From Chitinasiproducens palmae (lineage in GTDB: Bacteria; Pseudomonadota; Gammaproteobacteria; Burkholderiales; Burkholderiaceae), in contig NZ_FNLO01000012.1 of NCBI RefSeq assembly GCF_900095735.1, positions 1 to 62,393 of the forward strand: DNA of 62,393 nt, given 5' to 3'. The notes under the pieces are model-generated. The model did not search any database. It saw only the letters and a program-made list of their open reading frames with translations, and was not told the origin of the DNA. Of this stretch, positions 25,781-34,408 are shown piece after piece (the stretch's first letter is position 1; each line of letters opens with the position of its first letter). Both the position numbers and the translations under genes were made by a program.

Positions 25781-26809
25781 ATGACAGTCCTCAACGCTCC
25801 GTTGCCTGAGGCGATCGGCGACATTCGGGTGCCGACGTTCGACGACATCGCGCGCCATCACCACGCGCTGGCGCCCTGGGTGGTGCGCACGCCGGTCTTC
25901 GAGAAGCATGACTTCTTCTCGCTCGAGGACACCCCGGTCCAGTTCAAGTTCGAGATGTTGCAGCTGGCCGGCACCTTCCGCACGCGGGCGGCGTTCTCGA
26001 ACATGTTGACCCTGACCGACGCGCAGCGCAGCCGCGGCGTGGTGTGCGTCAGCATGGGCGACCAGGCGGTCGCGGTGGCCTACGCGGCGCGCCGGCTCGG
26101 GGTCGGCGCGAAAGCGGTGATGCTGCGCAGCGCGCCGCTCGCGCGCGTCGAGGCGTGCGCGCGCTTGCAGGCGGAAATCGTCTTCGCCGACGACGGCGCC
26201 CAGGCCTATGCGATCGCCGAGCGCCTGAGCGTCGACGAAGGCCTGCACCTGATCCATCCGTTCAGCGGCTACCAGACCACGCTCGGCAATGCCACGCTGG
26301 GTTACGAATGGGCGACCCAGTCGGCAAACCTCGATGCGCTGATCCTGCCGGTCGGCAGCGGCGGGCTGGCCGCCTCGGTCGCGCTCGCGTTTCGGTATGC
26401 GCATCCCGATTGCGAGATATTCGGTGTCGAGCCGGAGGGCGCGAACGTCGTATCGCGCAGCCTCGCCGCGGGCTATCCGGTGCGGCTGGCCGAGATGAAC
26501 AGTATCGCCGACAGCCTGATGACGCCATTCACCGAAACGTACAGCTTCGAATTATGTCGGCGCCTGCTGAGCGACGTGGTGACGGTGAGCGACATGGCGC
26601 TTGCGAACGCGATGCTGGCGCTGTTCGAGCAGGTCAAGCTGGGTGTCGAACCGTCATGCGCCGCACCGCTGGCCGCCCTGCTCGGCCCCCTGCGCACGCG
26701 CCTGGCGGGCCGCCGGGTCGGCCTGATGCTGTGCGGCAGCAATATCAGTTCGGATGTCTTTTCGCATTATCTGCAACGGGCGCGCACTGCGCGCGAACAG
26801 CGCAACTGA
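25781..26809 (+). CDS. threonine-dehydratase-like PLP-fold protein lacking the catalytic lysine
   Basis: Fold-type II PLP enzyme relative, 342 residues, similar along its length to threonine/serine dehydratases. Key active-site residues are changed. The Schiff-base Lys of the usual SFKxRGA is Arg67 (GTFRTRAAF). The usual SxGNHAQG is SMGDQAVA at about 91-98. The glycine loop reads PVGSGGLAAS. The later GVEPEGA and LCGSN regions are kept. It may therefore be inactive, bind a nucleotide or PLP non-covalently, or serve a regulatory role. The start at 25781 is chosen because upstream codons lack family similarity. It is convergent with the pot operon. Confidence 0.78.
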   Translation: MTVLNAPLPEAIGDIRVPTFDDIARHHHALAPWVVRTPVFEKHDFFSLEDTPVQFKFEMLQLAGTFRTRAAFSNMLTLTDAQRSRGVVCVSMGDQAVAVAYAARRLGVGAKAVMLRSAPLARVEACARLQAEIVFADDGAQAYAIAERLSVDEGLHLIHPFSGYQTTLGNATLGYEWATQSANLDALILPVGSGGLAASVALAFRYAHPDCEIFGVEPEGANVVSRSLAAGYPVRLAEMNSIADSLMTPFTETYSFELCRRLLSDVVTVSDMALANAMLALFEQVKLGVEPSCAAPLAALLGPLRTRLAGRRVGLMLCGSNISSDVFSHYLQRARTAREQRN

Positions 26810-27045
26810 GCGCCTCGCGCACGCATGCAGGCGGATGCGCGCCAGACACCGATGCACGGATGCCGGCAGGCATGCGCGCCCTCCCGGCAGGCTGCGCTGG
26901 CCTGGCCGCTCGGTTAGACGCGACGCACGGCAACACAGCGCACGGCAGCCCACGGTAGCGAACGACAGCGGCGCGGTGCGGCGGCCAGCGCGGCGGAACG
27001 GCAGCGCACCGATGGCGCCGGACATACGAGGGTGGGAGCGCCCGC

Positions 27046-27888
27046 TCAGTCCGTTGCGAGATGACGCGGCCGCCGGCTGCGGCGGGCGCGGGCCAGCATC
27101 ACGCCGTTGATCAGCACCACGCCGACCGTCACCACCGCGATCACCAGCGTCGCCAGCGCGTTCATCTCTGGGTTCAGGCCCAGACGCACCCGCGAGAACA
27201 CCACCAGCGGCAGCGTCGTCGAGCCCGGTCCCGACAGGAACGCCGACAGCACGACGTCGTCGAACGACAGCGTGAAGGCCAGCAGCCAGCCCGCCAGGAG
27301 CGCCTGCGACAGCATCGGCACCGTGATCACGAAGAACACCTTCAACGGCGTCGCCCCCAGGTCGAGAGCGGCCTCTTCCACCGAGCGATCCAGTTCCCGC
27401 ACGCGGGACTGCACGATGATCGCGACGTACGACAGGCACATCATCACGTGGCCCAGCCAGATCGTCAGGAAGCCGCGCCCACCCGGCCAGCCGAGCCACT
27501 TCTGCATTTCCACGAACAGCAGCAGCAGCGAGATGCCCTGGATCACTTCAGGGATCACCAGCGGCGCGTTGATCATGCCCGCGTAGAGCGTCGCGCCGCG
27601 GAAACGGCCCATGCGGGCCAGCACAAAGCCGGCCCAGGTGCCGATCACGACCGATGCGCAGGCGGTGGCGGCGGCGATCTTCACCGACAGCCAGAACGCC
27701 TGGACCAGTTCGTCGTCCTGCCACAGCGCCGCATACCAGCGCAGCGAGAAGCCGCTCCACACCGTGACCAGCTTGGACGCGTTGAACGAATAGACGATCA
27801 GGCTGACGATCGGCGCGTACAGAAACAGGAAGCCCAGCCCCAGTGCGGCGACCTGCAGCGTGCGATTCGGACGCAGCGGCGTGCTCAT
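27046..27888 (-). CDS. potI: polyamine ABC transporter permease PotI
   Basis: Inner-membrane permease subunit of a putrescine/spermidine importer, 280 residues, six hydrophobic segments. The ABC-permease EAA loop reads VEEAALDLGATPLKVFFVITVP. The ATG at 27888 overlaps the potH stop by 4 bp (translational coupling). Last gene of potF-G-H-I. Confidence 0.93.
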   Translation of the reverse strand: MSTPLRPNRTLQVAALGLGFLFLYAPIVSLIVYSFNASKLVTVWSGFSLRWYAALWQDDELVQAFWLSVKIAAATACASVVIGTWAGFVLARMGRFRGATLYAGMINAPLVIPEVIQGISLLLLFVEMQKWLGWPGGRGFLTIWLGHVMMCLSYVAIIVQSRVRELDRSVEEAALDLGATPLKVFFVITVPMLSQALLAGWLLAFTLSFDDVVLSAFLSGPGSTTLPLVVFSRVRLGLNPEMNALATLVIAVVTVGVVLINGVMLARARRSRRPRHLATD

Positions 27889-28793
27889 CGGCGGCGCTCC
27901 TCGGCTGCCACCTGGGTACGCTGGAAGAACGCCATCGGCACCAGCAGCAGCACGACCATTGCGCAAGTCACCGCCGAGGCCATCGGCCAGTCCGCATTGC
28001 CGAAGAACTCGTTCCACATCACACGCCCGATCATCAACGTGTTCGCGCCGCCGAGCAGCTCCGGAATCACGTATTCGCCGACCGCCGGGATGAAGACGAG
28101 CAGGCAGCCGGCAAGCACGCCGTTGCGCGACAGCGGCAAGGTGATCTTCCAGAACGCGGTCCACGGCGTCGCGCCGAGATCATAGGCGGCTTCGAGCAGC
28201 CGCACGTCCATGCGCGCCAGATGCGCATACAGCGGCATGATCAGGAATGGCAGATAGGTATAGACCATGCCGATGTACACCGCCCACTCGGTGCGGTACA
28301 GCTCCACCGGGTCGTGGGTGATGCCCAGCCAGAGCAGCGCCTGATTCAGCAGACCGTTGTTCTTCAGGATGCCGATCCACGCGTACACACGGATCAGGAA
28401 CGAGGTCCAGAACGGCAGCATCACGGCCATCAGCAGCAGCGGCCGCGCGGCCGGCGACGAACGTGCGATGTAGTACGCCATCGGATACCCGATCAACAGG
28501 CAGCACAGCGTCGAGATCGCCGCGATCCGTAGCGAACTGAGATAGGTATCGAGATACAGCCCGTCCGTCAGCAGGAAAACGTAGTGCGAGAACTGCAGTG
28601 TCAGGTGCAGGGTCGCGTCGCGCAGCTCGACCAGCGGCGTGTACGGCGGCACGCCGAGTTCCAGTTCGGCGAAGCTGATCTTGACGACCAGCAGGAACGG
28701 CACGAAGAACAGCAGCAGCAGCCAGAGGTACGGACCGGCGATGACCAGGCTGCGACCCGACGGGCGCCAGCGGCGCGGCGGCAGCGCGCTCAT
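27885..28793 (-). CDS. potH: polyamine ABC transporter permease PotH
   Basis: Second permease subunit, 302 residues, with six hydrophobic segments. The EAA loop is LLEAAYDLGATPWTAFWKITLP. A long periplasmic stretch after the first helix is typical of PotH/PotB. It overlaps potG and potI by 4 bp each, so the subunits are translated together. Confidence 0.93.
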   Translation of the reverse strand: MSALPPRRWRPSGRSLVIAGPYLWLLLLFFVPFLLVVKISFAELELGVPPYTPLVELRDATLHLTLQFSHYVFLLTDGLYLDTYLSSLRIAAISTLCCLLIGYPMAYYIARSSPAARPLLLMAVMLPFWTSFLIRVYAWIGILKNNGLLNQALLWLGITHDPVELYRTEWAVYIGMVYTYLPFLIMPLYAHLARMDVRLLEAAYDLGATPWTAFWKITLPLSRNGVLAGCLLVFIPAVGEYVIPELLGGANTLMIGRVMWNEFFGNADWPMASAVTCAMVVLLLVPMAFFQRTQVAAEERRR

Positions 28794-29911
28794 GCCGGCA
28801 GGACCACGCCGGCGGATGCACCCCAGCGCAGGTAGACGGTCGCGCCCGCCGCGGGCAGCGCCTCGCCCGGCATTGCCGACGACACCTGGGCCGTCACGGC
28901 CTTGCCGCTCGGCAGAACCAGATGGTAATGGCTGTAGGCGCCCATGTAGGCGCGGTTCGCGACGCGCGCCTCGGTCCAGTTGAAGTCGCCCGTCGGCGGC
29001 TGATCGACGACGGCAATGCGTTCGGGACGCAGCGAGACGGATACGGCCATGCCCAGCGGACCGGTGATGCCATGGTTGATGTACAGGCGCCGCGGCAGGT
29101 CCGGCGATTCGACGTAGACGTGGTCGGGCTCGTCCTCGACGACGCGCCCGTCGAACAGATTGGTCGACCCGATGAATTGCGCGACGAAGCGGCAGTTCGG
29201 ATAGTTGTAAACCTCGTCGGGGCGGCCCACCTGCAGGATCTCGCCCTCGTTCATCACCGCGACGCGGCTGGCCATCGTCATCGCCTCTTCCTGGTCGTGG
29301 GTGACCATGATGCAGGTGACGCCGACTTGCTTGAGGATCTCGACCAGTTCGATCTGGGTACGCTGGCGGATCTGCTTGTCGAGCGCGGACATCGGCTCGT
29401 CGAGCAGCAGCAGTTTCGGCCGCTTGATCAGACTGCGCGCAAGGGCGACCCGCTGCTGCTGACCGCCGGAAAGCTGGTCCGGACGACGGCCGGCGTAGCG
29501 CGACATCTGCACCAGCTCGAGCGCGTGCGCGACGCGTTCGCGTATATCGGCGCGCGGCAGGCCTTCCTGCTTCAGGCCGAAGGCGACGTTGGCCGCGACA
29601 TTCATGTGCGGGAACAGCGCGTAGGACTGGAACATCATGTTCACCGGCCGCCGGTACGGCGGCAGGTCGGCCATGTCCTGGCCGTCGATCAGGATGCGGC
29701 CCGCGCTCAGCGTCTCGAAGCCGGCCAGCATGCGCAGCAGCGTCGACTTGCCGCAGCCGGAGCTGCCCAGCAGCGCGAACAGCTCGTTGCGCCGCACCGA
29801 CACGCTGACGTCGCGCACCGCGGTGGTCTCGCCATACCGCTTCACCACGTCGACGATCTGCACGAACCGGGCGTCGTCCGACGCGCCCGTCTGGCTGGGA
29901 GACTCACTCAT
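28790..29911 (-). CDS. potG: polyamine ABC transporter ATPase PotG
   Basis: ATP-binding subunit, 373 residues. Walker A GSSGCGKSTLLRMLAG, signature LSGGQQQRVALARSL, Walker B LLLLDEPMSALD and the switch His in MVTHDQEE are intact. A C-terminal TOBE regulatory domain (about 285-370) is present. It sits between the binding protein and permease genes. Confidence 0.95.
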   Translation of the reverse strand: MSESPSQTGASDDARFVQIVDVVKRYGETTAVRDVSVSVRRNELFALLGSSGCGKSTLLRMLAGFETLSAGRILIDGQDMADLPPYRRPVNMMFQSYALFPHMNVAANVAFGLKQEGLPRADIRERVAHALELVQMSRYAGRRPDQLSGGQQQRVALARSLIKRPKLLLLDEPMSALDKQIRQRTQIELVEILKQVGVTCIMVTHDQEEAMTMASRVAVMNEGEILQVGRPDEVYNYPNCRFVAQFIGSTNLFDGRVVEDEPDHVYVESPDLPRRLYINHGITGPLGMAVSVSLRPERIAVVDQPPTGDFNWTEARVANRAYMGAYSHYHLVLPSGKAVTAQVSSAMPGEALPAAGATVYLRWGASAGVVLPA

Positions 29912-29949
29912 GCTTCGGCTTTCAAAACGGTGGTGGGCGCGTCCGGCGT

Positions 29950-31164
29950 TCAGCGACCCGACTTGAACTGGGTCCAGAGGCGGGTCATCAGGCGCGCGAT
30001 GTCCGGCGGCATCGGCTTGAGCAGGAACAGGCTCTTCAGCACCTCGGGCGGCGGATAGATCGCCGGATCCTTCGCGACCTCCGGCGAGACGTATTTACGC
30101 GCCTCCAGGTTGGCACTCGGATAGTAGACCGCGTTGGTGATCGCCGCATGCACCTGCGGCGTCTCGATATAGTTGATCCAGCGCAGCGCTTCCTGCTGGT
30201 TCTTCGCATCCTTCGGGATCACCATCACGTCGAACCAGATCGGCGCGCCGCCTTTCGGAATGAAATACTGAATCGTGTACGGCTTGCGTGCCTCGGCGGC
30301 CCGACGCCGCGCGATCGAGACGTCGCCCGACCAGCCGAACGTGAAGCAGATGTCGCCGCCGACCAGATCGTTGATGTAGCCCGACGAACTGAATTGAGTG
30401 ATGGCCGGCCGGATCGTCTTCAGCAGTTCGTAGGCCGCCTGATAGTCGGCCGGCTTGGTGCTGGCCGGATCGCGACCCAGATAATGCAGCGCGGCCGCGA
30501 ACATCTGGTCCGGCGCGTCGAGCACCGAGACGCCGCAGCTCTTCAGCTTGCCGATGTTTTCAGGCTTGAACAGCACGTCCCAACTGTCGAGCGCAACGTT
30601 CGGCCCGAGGATCTTTCTCGCCTTGTCGACGTTGTAGCCCAGTCCGGTGGTGCCGAACGCCCAGGGCACCGCGTATTTGTTGCCCGGGTCCGCACCCGCC
30701 ACCAGTGCCATCAACTGCGGATCGAGATACTTGAGATTCGGCAGCTTCGACTTGTCCAGCGGTGCGAACAGGCCGGCGGCGATCTGCCGGCCGGCGTAGT
30801 TGCTGGTCGGCGCAACGACGTCATAGCCGGAGTTGCCGGTCAGCAGCTTGGCCTGCAGCGTGTCGTCGCTGTCGTAGACGTCATAGCGCACCGTGATCCC
30901 CGTCTGCTTCTCGAAATTGGGGATGGTGTCCTTCGCGATGTAGTCGGACCAGTTGTAAACGTTGAGCTGCGCCGCGGATGCGGCGCCGGCCACGCAACAC
31001 AGCGTGGCGCCGACGAGGACAGCGAGGGCAGCGCGTCCGGGCCCACGGCCGCTTGTCGCCGGCTGGACGGACGAACGGCGCAGCGAGGCCATCCATCCCG
31101 CAAAGAGACCCGCGCCACGACGCGCCGAGCCCGCATCGTTGCCAGCCAATCGTGCCGCCTTCAT
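29950..31164 (-). CDS. potF: periplasmic putrescine-type binding protein PotF
   Basis: Solute-binding protein of the PotF/PotD family, 404 residues. The mature domain begins AAQLNVYNWSDYIAKDTIPNFEKQTG, the family hallmark, with SGYDVVAPTSNYAGRQI and WAFGTTGLGYN further on. The hydrophobic core of the signal peptide lies unusually deep (about residues 45-64), after a basic leader with RRS and RGPGR stretches. The ATG at 31164 is nevertheless supported by AGGAG seven bases upstream. First gene of the pot operon. The exact polyamine is not determined. Confidence 0.93.
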   Translation of the reverse strand: MKAARLAGNDAGSARRGAGLFAGWMASLRRSSVQPATSGRGPGRAALAVLVGATLCCVAGAASAAQLNVYNWSDYIAKDTIPNFEKQTGITVRYDVYDSDDTLQAKLLTGNSGYDVVAPTSNYAGRQIAAGLFAPLDKSKLPNLKYLDPQLMALVAGADPGNKYAVPWAFGTTGLGYNVDKARKILGPNVALDSWDVLFKPENIGKLKSCGVSVLDAPDQMFAAALHYLGRDPASTKPADYQAAYELLKTIRPAITQFSSSGYINDLVGGDICFTFGWSGDVSIARRRAAEARKPYTIQYFIPKGGAPIWFDVMVIPKDAKNQQEALRWINYIETPQVHAAITNAVYYPSANLEARKYVSPEVAKDPAIYPPPEVLKSLFLLKPMPPDIARLMTRLWTQFKSGR

Positions 31165-31778
31165 CGCATTCTCCTTTCAATCCAGTCGCGCCACGTGCCG
31201 TCGCGCGCCTCGCCCGACAATCGCGAAAAACCCGAACGCTACCATTAAACGAACGCCACGCAAAAAAAATTTGCGGTACCGGCCGCGCCATCCCGAAAGA
31301 CGCGCGGAAGTCTGCTTGGCGCGGCCCGCCGAGGTCGGCCGAGGTCGGCCGGCCGTCGCCCGCATCACCTCGAACGGTGCACCGTCAAGCCCTGTTCAGG
31401 GGAGCGCGCCACCTCCGCACCCGGTGCCGCCGGCTGACGGCCGGCCTTGGCGACCGCCGCGACGGTCATTTCTATCGGGCTTGGACCGCCAATAGCCTGG
31501 GATCGTCCGTTCGGTGCTTGCCTGCTCGGTGCTGGCGCCAACCCCGAAGGTATCAGGCCCCGGCCGACCACGCCGGCGCCCGGTTCAATGACAGCGGGCA
31601 GGCGGGATGGAACACCGGATTTTGCGCGGTGACGGAACGCGCTCGTCGGCGCGCGCTGGACGCGCCGTGCCCTGCTCTGCCGCCGGCACACCGGGGCCGG
31701 CGCGTTCACCTTGGCGGCGGCGCGGCACGCCCGCCCTCGATGCGAGCGCGCGCCGTCGTGCGATACGGCGCGGAACCG
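31165..31778. other. gene-free stretch between potF and benE
   Basis: About 610 bp. The potF promoter should lie near 31200-31300, where an A/T-rich run occurs (around 31259-31271). A short GAGGTCGGCC tandem duplication lies near 31329. No gene is recognised. Confidence 0.5.
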
Positions 31779-32990
31779 CTATCGCCGCGGCGAACTGGCC
31801 GGCCGGTCGGTCTCGATCAGATGGCAGACCGCACAGCCGGCAAGCACGCCCCAGAATGCCGAGCCGATGCCGAAGAAGCTCACGCCGCTCAGCACCACCA
31901 CGAACACCACCAGTGCGCTGAGCGGAACGGTCGAAGAGAAGGCGGCGACGAACGATTTCTTGAGCACGCGCAGCAGGGCCAGACCGGCGATGATTGCCAC
32001 GAACGCCGTCGGCAGCGTCGCGAGCAGCCGCGCATAAGCGGTGGCGAACAAGCCGATCGCGACGAACATCACGCCGGCGAGCACCGCACCGATGTAATGC
32101 TTGCCGCGCGTGCCCGCCGAGACCAGAATCGCATTGGAGGGTCCAGCCAGCACCGACGGACAAGCGCCGAACGGCGCGGTCAGCGCGGTCAGAATGCCGC
32201 TGGCCACCGTGATGCCCCGCAGCGACGCCGGATGGCCTGCCGCACGCAGCACGGCAATGCCCTGCGCATTCTGCACAAACAGCATCGTGATCAGCATTGG
32301 CACCGCCATTTCGGCGATAGCGTTCAGGCGGAACGTCGGTAACACGATCACGGGCGTGGCGATCCACGCGCCGCTGCCGCTGTGCAGCGAGAAACCGCTG
32401 GCGGACACTGTGATGGCGCCGGCGAGCAAGGCACCGATGATCGGCGGCAGCGGGCAGCGGCCGCGCTGTTCGAACCATGTCAGGAGAAAGAACACGCCGA
32501 GCATCGCGGCGCCGACCAGCGGCGCGCTGACGCTGGCATGGACGACGTCCACCACATATTTGAGAAACAGCGCGGCGATCATCGCCATCACGACTGGCAT
32601 CGGCACCCATTTGTCGAGCACGGCGACCAGGTTCGTCACGCCCAGCACGATCAACACCGCGGCGCAGAACAGATAGGTGCCGATCGCCGCGCCGAAGCCG
32701 TAATGGCTGACGATCGGCGCAACGAACAAGGTGCCCGGGATGGTCCAGAGAAACAGCAGCGGCTGGCGCGTGCGCCAACTGACGAAGATACTCGACACGC
32801 CATTGACGGCCAGCGCCGCGAACAGCCATGACGAGGTCTGCTGCGCGGACAGCCCCGCATCCCGAGCGGCCGTCATGATGATCGCCACAGGTCCGGTCGC
32901 GGAGAACGCGACGCTCACGAAGGCCAGGGTGAGATAGACGAACCAGCGGTGCTCGACACCCGGGCCGACACTTGAGCTGCGACTTGCCAT
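31779..32990 (-). CDS. benE: BenE-family benzoate/proton symporter
   Basis: Inner-membrane permease of the BenE family, 403 residues with about 11-12 hydrophobic segments. The family sequence TAPFGACPSVLAGPSNAILVSAG is visible, next to FVQNAQGIAVLRAAGHP. The ATG at 32990 has AGGAG about nine bases upstream; a TTG immediately before it could add one residue. The gene lies beside the hydroxynicotinate cluster but on the other strand, with no benzoate-catabolic enzymes nearby. The substrate may be another aromatic acid. Confidence 0.88.
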   Translation of the reverse strand: MASRSSSVGPGVEHRWFVYLTLAFVSVAFSATGPVAIIMTAARDAGLSAQQTSSWLFAALAVNGVSSIFVSWRTRQPLLFLWTIPGTLFVAPIVSHYGFGAAIGTYLFCAAVLIVLGVTNLVAVLDKWVPMPVVMAMIAALFLKYVVDVVHASVSAPLVGAAMLGVFFLLTWFEQRGRCPLPPIIGALLAGAITVSASGFSLHSGSGAWIATPVIVLPTFRLNAIAEMAVPMLITMLFVQNAQGIAVLRAAGHPASLRGITVASGILTALTAPFGACPSVLAGPSNAILVSAGTRGKHYIGAVLAGVMFVAIGLFATAYARLLATLPTAFVAIIAGLALLRVLKKSFVAAFSSTVPLSALVVFVVVLSGVSFFGIGSAFWGVLAGCAVCHLIETDRPASSPRR

Positions 32991-34235
32991 CAAAACGCTC
33001 TCCTGAATTCAAACACCGGCTCGCCGTCCGGCGCACGTCGCGGCGAACACCGCATTCATCGTGCGCCTGCCCCGGCTGCAGACCGTCAGACACGAGCGCG
33101 TCCTCGCATCGAACACGGCGCCGTCGCGAGGTTCGAAAGACAAGACCGCTCACATGCACTTGCCGATGCCCGAGCCCCCGTAGCGATGACGATGGCAAGC
33201 GCGAACGCGACGGGCCTGCATTGCTGATCGACCGCATCGACAAGTGAGCGCGCGGCAACGTTCGATGCGCTCGGCATGACGCGCTCACTGACGGCACCCA
33301 TCGACGCGCGCCGCGCTTGGCCCTACGCCGCTACCGCTGACCGGCACTCGCGCGGCACCGGCGGTCGCCTTGCTGCAAATGCCGCACAGGCCGCACGCTC
33401 AGCAAGCGAAACCGGTGGGACCTCGCACTGCGCATCGTGTGGGCGACGCGCCTTCGGCGCGGAATGATACTGCTTTCGCGGAGATATCGCGGAGATATCG
33501 CGTCGGGGCATTGCACCGGGAACGCCGACATGCGCATGACAGTGGCGTCGACGGAGCAACAGAAGGCGATGCCCTTCCATCCCGTAACTGCGGTCGACGC
33601 CGCGGCCTGCGCCGGCGGAACTGTCGCTATTCGCCGACGCATCGCAGCCGGCCTGGTCGTGACTTGCCGACTGCAAGCCGGACACCAGGGCAATGCACGC
33701 GTGCGTGGGCCGGTGAGCGCGACACACGCTGCACGCTTCATGCCGTCCGCGCCTCTCGCCAGTTTGCGCGGAAAGCTCGGCGCCAAGTTTGTTTTTCCAA
33801 CCTTATGCATCAACCTCCTGCAGCTACCTCATGCATCAGCGTCGCTCGACCACGCGAGCGCGAACACCGCATGTCGTGCTCGTGCGGGCTTGCGCTTCAC
33901 ACACGGCCCTCTCCGCCTGCGCGTGCTTGCAGGCGGTGAAGCACCTCGACGCGATGCAGGCCGCCATCTCCGCGTCGTAAGCGCAGTGCACACCGCGATG
34001 CACGGCAGCGAAGCGAGCCGCAATCCAACGCGCGTGAGCCCAACGAGTGGTGCCCACTCGGTGCCGACAAGCACGCGACTCGCGCAGCCCGGCATCGGCA
34101 CGACGCGGCGAGGCAGGTGCCGCGGACGACTGTCAGTTCACGCATGCGAAGCGGCCGCGCGCAGTGTTGCACCGAGCCGTTCAGCGCGCGCCTACGCGCA
34201 CCTACGCGTCGGCGTTTTCACTTATTTTTGATCGA

Positions 34236-34265
34236 TTGCACTTATTAATTATAGGTACATATAAT
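34236..34265 (+). promoter_or_regulatory. predicted promoter of the nic transporter gene
   Basis: TTGCAC (34236-34241), 18-bp spacer, perfect TATAAT (34260-34265). The -10 box is inside the palindromic operator at 34249-34264. Confidence 0.7.
34249..34264. promoter_or_regulatory. operator palindrome TTATA-N6-TATAA (transporter copy)
   Basis: TTATAGGTACATATAA: 5-bp arms plus a central GTAC palindrome, with only one mismatched pair in 16 bp. The same arms recur at 37136-37151 in the nicC promoter, both overlapping the -10 box. The likely ligand is the TetR repressor encoded at 36076-36924 (inference). Confidence 0.65.
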
Positions 34266-34298
34266 AAAAACACGTCGCAAACGGTGGGCCCCTCTTCG

Positions 34299-34348
34299 CA
34301 CGATCCAGCACGATCCAGCACGATCCAGCATGACCCGGCACGATCCGG
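34299..34348. repeat. 10-bp tandem repeat x5 in the transporter leader
   Basis: CACGATCCAG three times, then CATGACCCGG and CACGATCCGG. The period is close to one DNA helical turn. It lies between the predicted promoter and the start codon (34409), hence in the 5' untranslated region. Confidence 0.9.
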
Positions 34349-34408
34349 CATCTGCCGGCTTGAACGCATTCATGGACGGCACGCGCCGTCGACAACGAGG
34401 AGTTGTAC

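Larger units (their letters stand above)
32991..34408. other. 1.4-kb stretch upstream of the nic transporter
   Basis: No credible protein gene; the open frames are Arg/Ala/His-rich with no motifs. A GCGGAGATATC tandem duplication lies near 33478-33500. The last 180 bp turn AT-rich and carry the transporter promoter, its operator and a 10-bp x5 repeat. Confidence 0.55.

Noticed and set aside
31585-33297. A 570-codon open frame in another frame over benE
   Set aside because: The Arg-rich, motif-free translation covers a clear 12-helix permease in the competing frame.
33437-34231. A 264-codon open frame before the nic transporter
   Set aside because: Basic, low-motif composition, no ribosome binding site, and it runs into the AT-rich promoter region.
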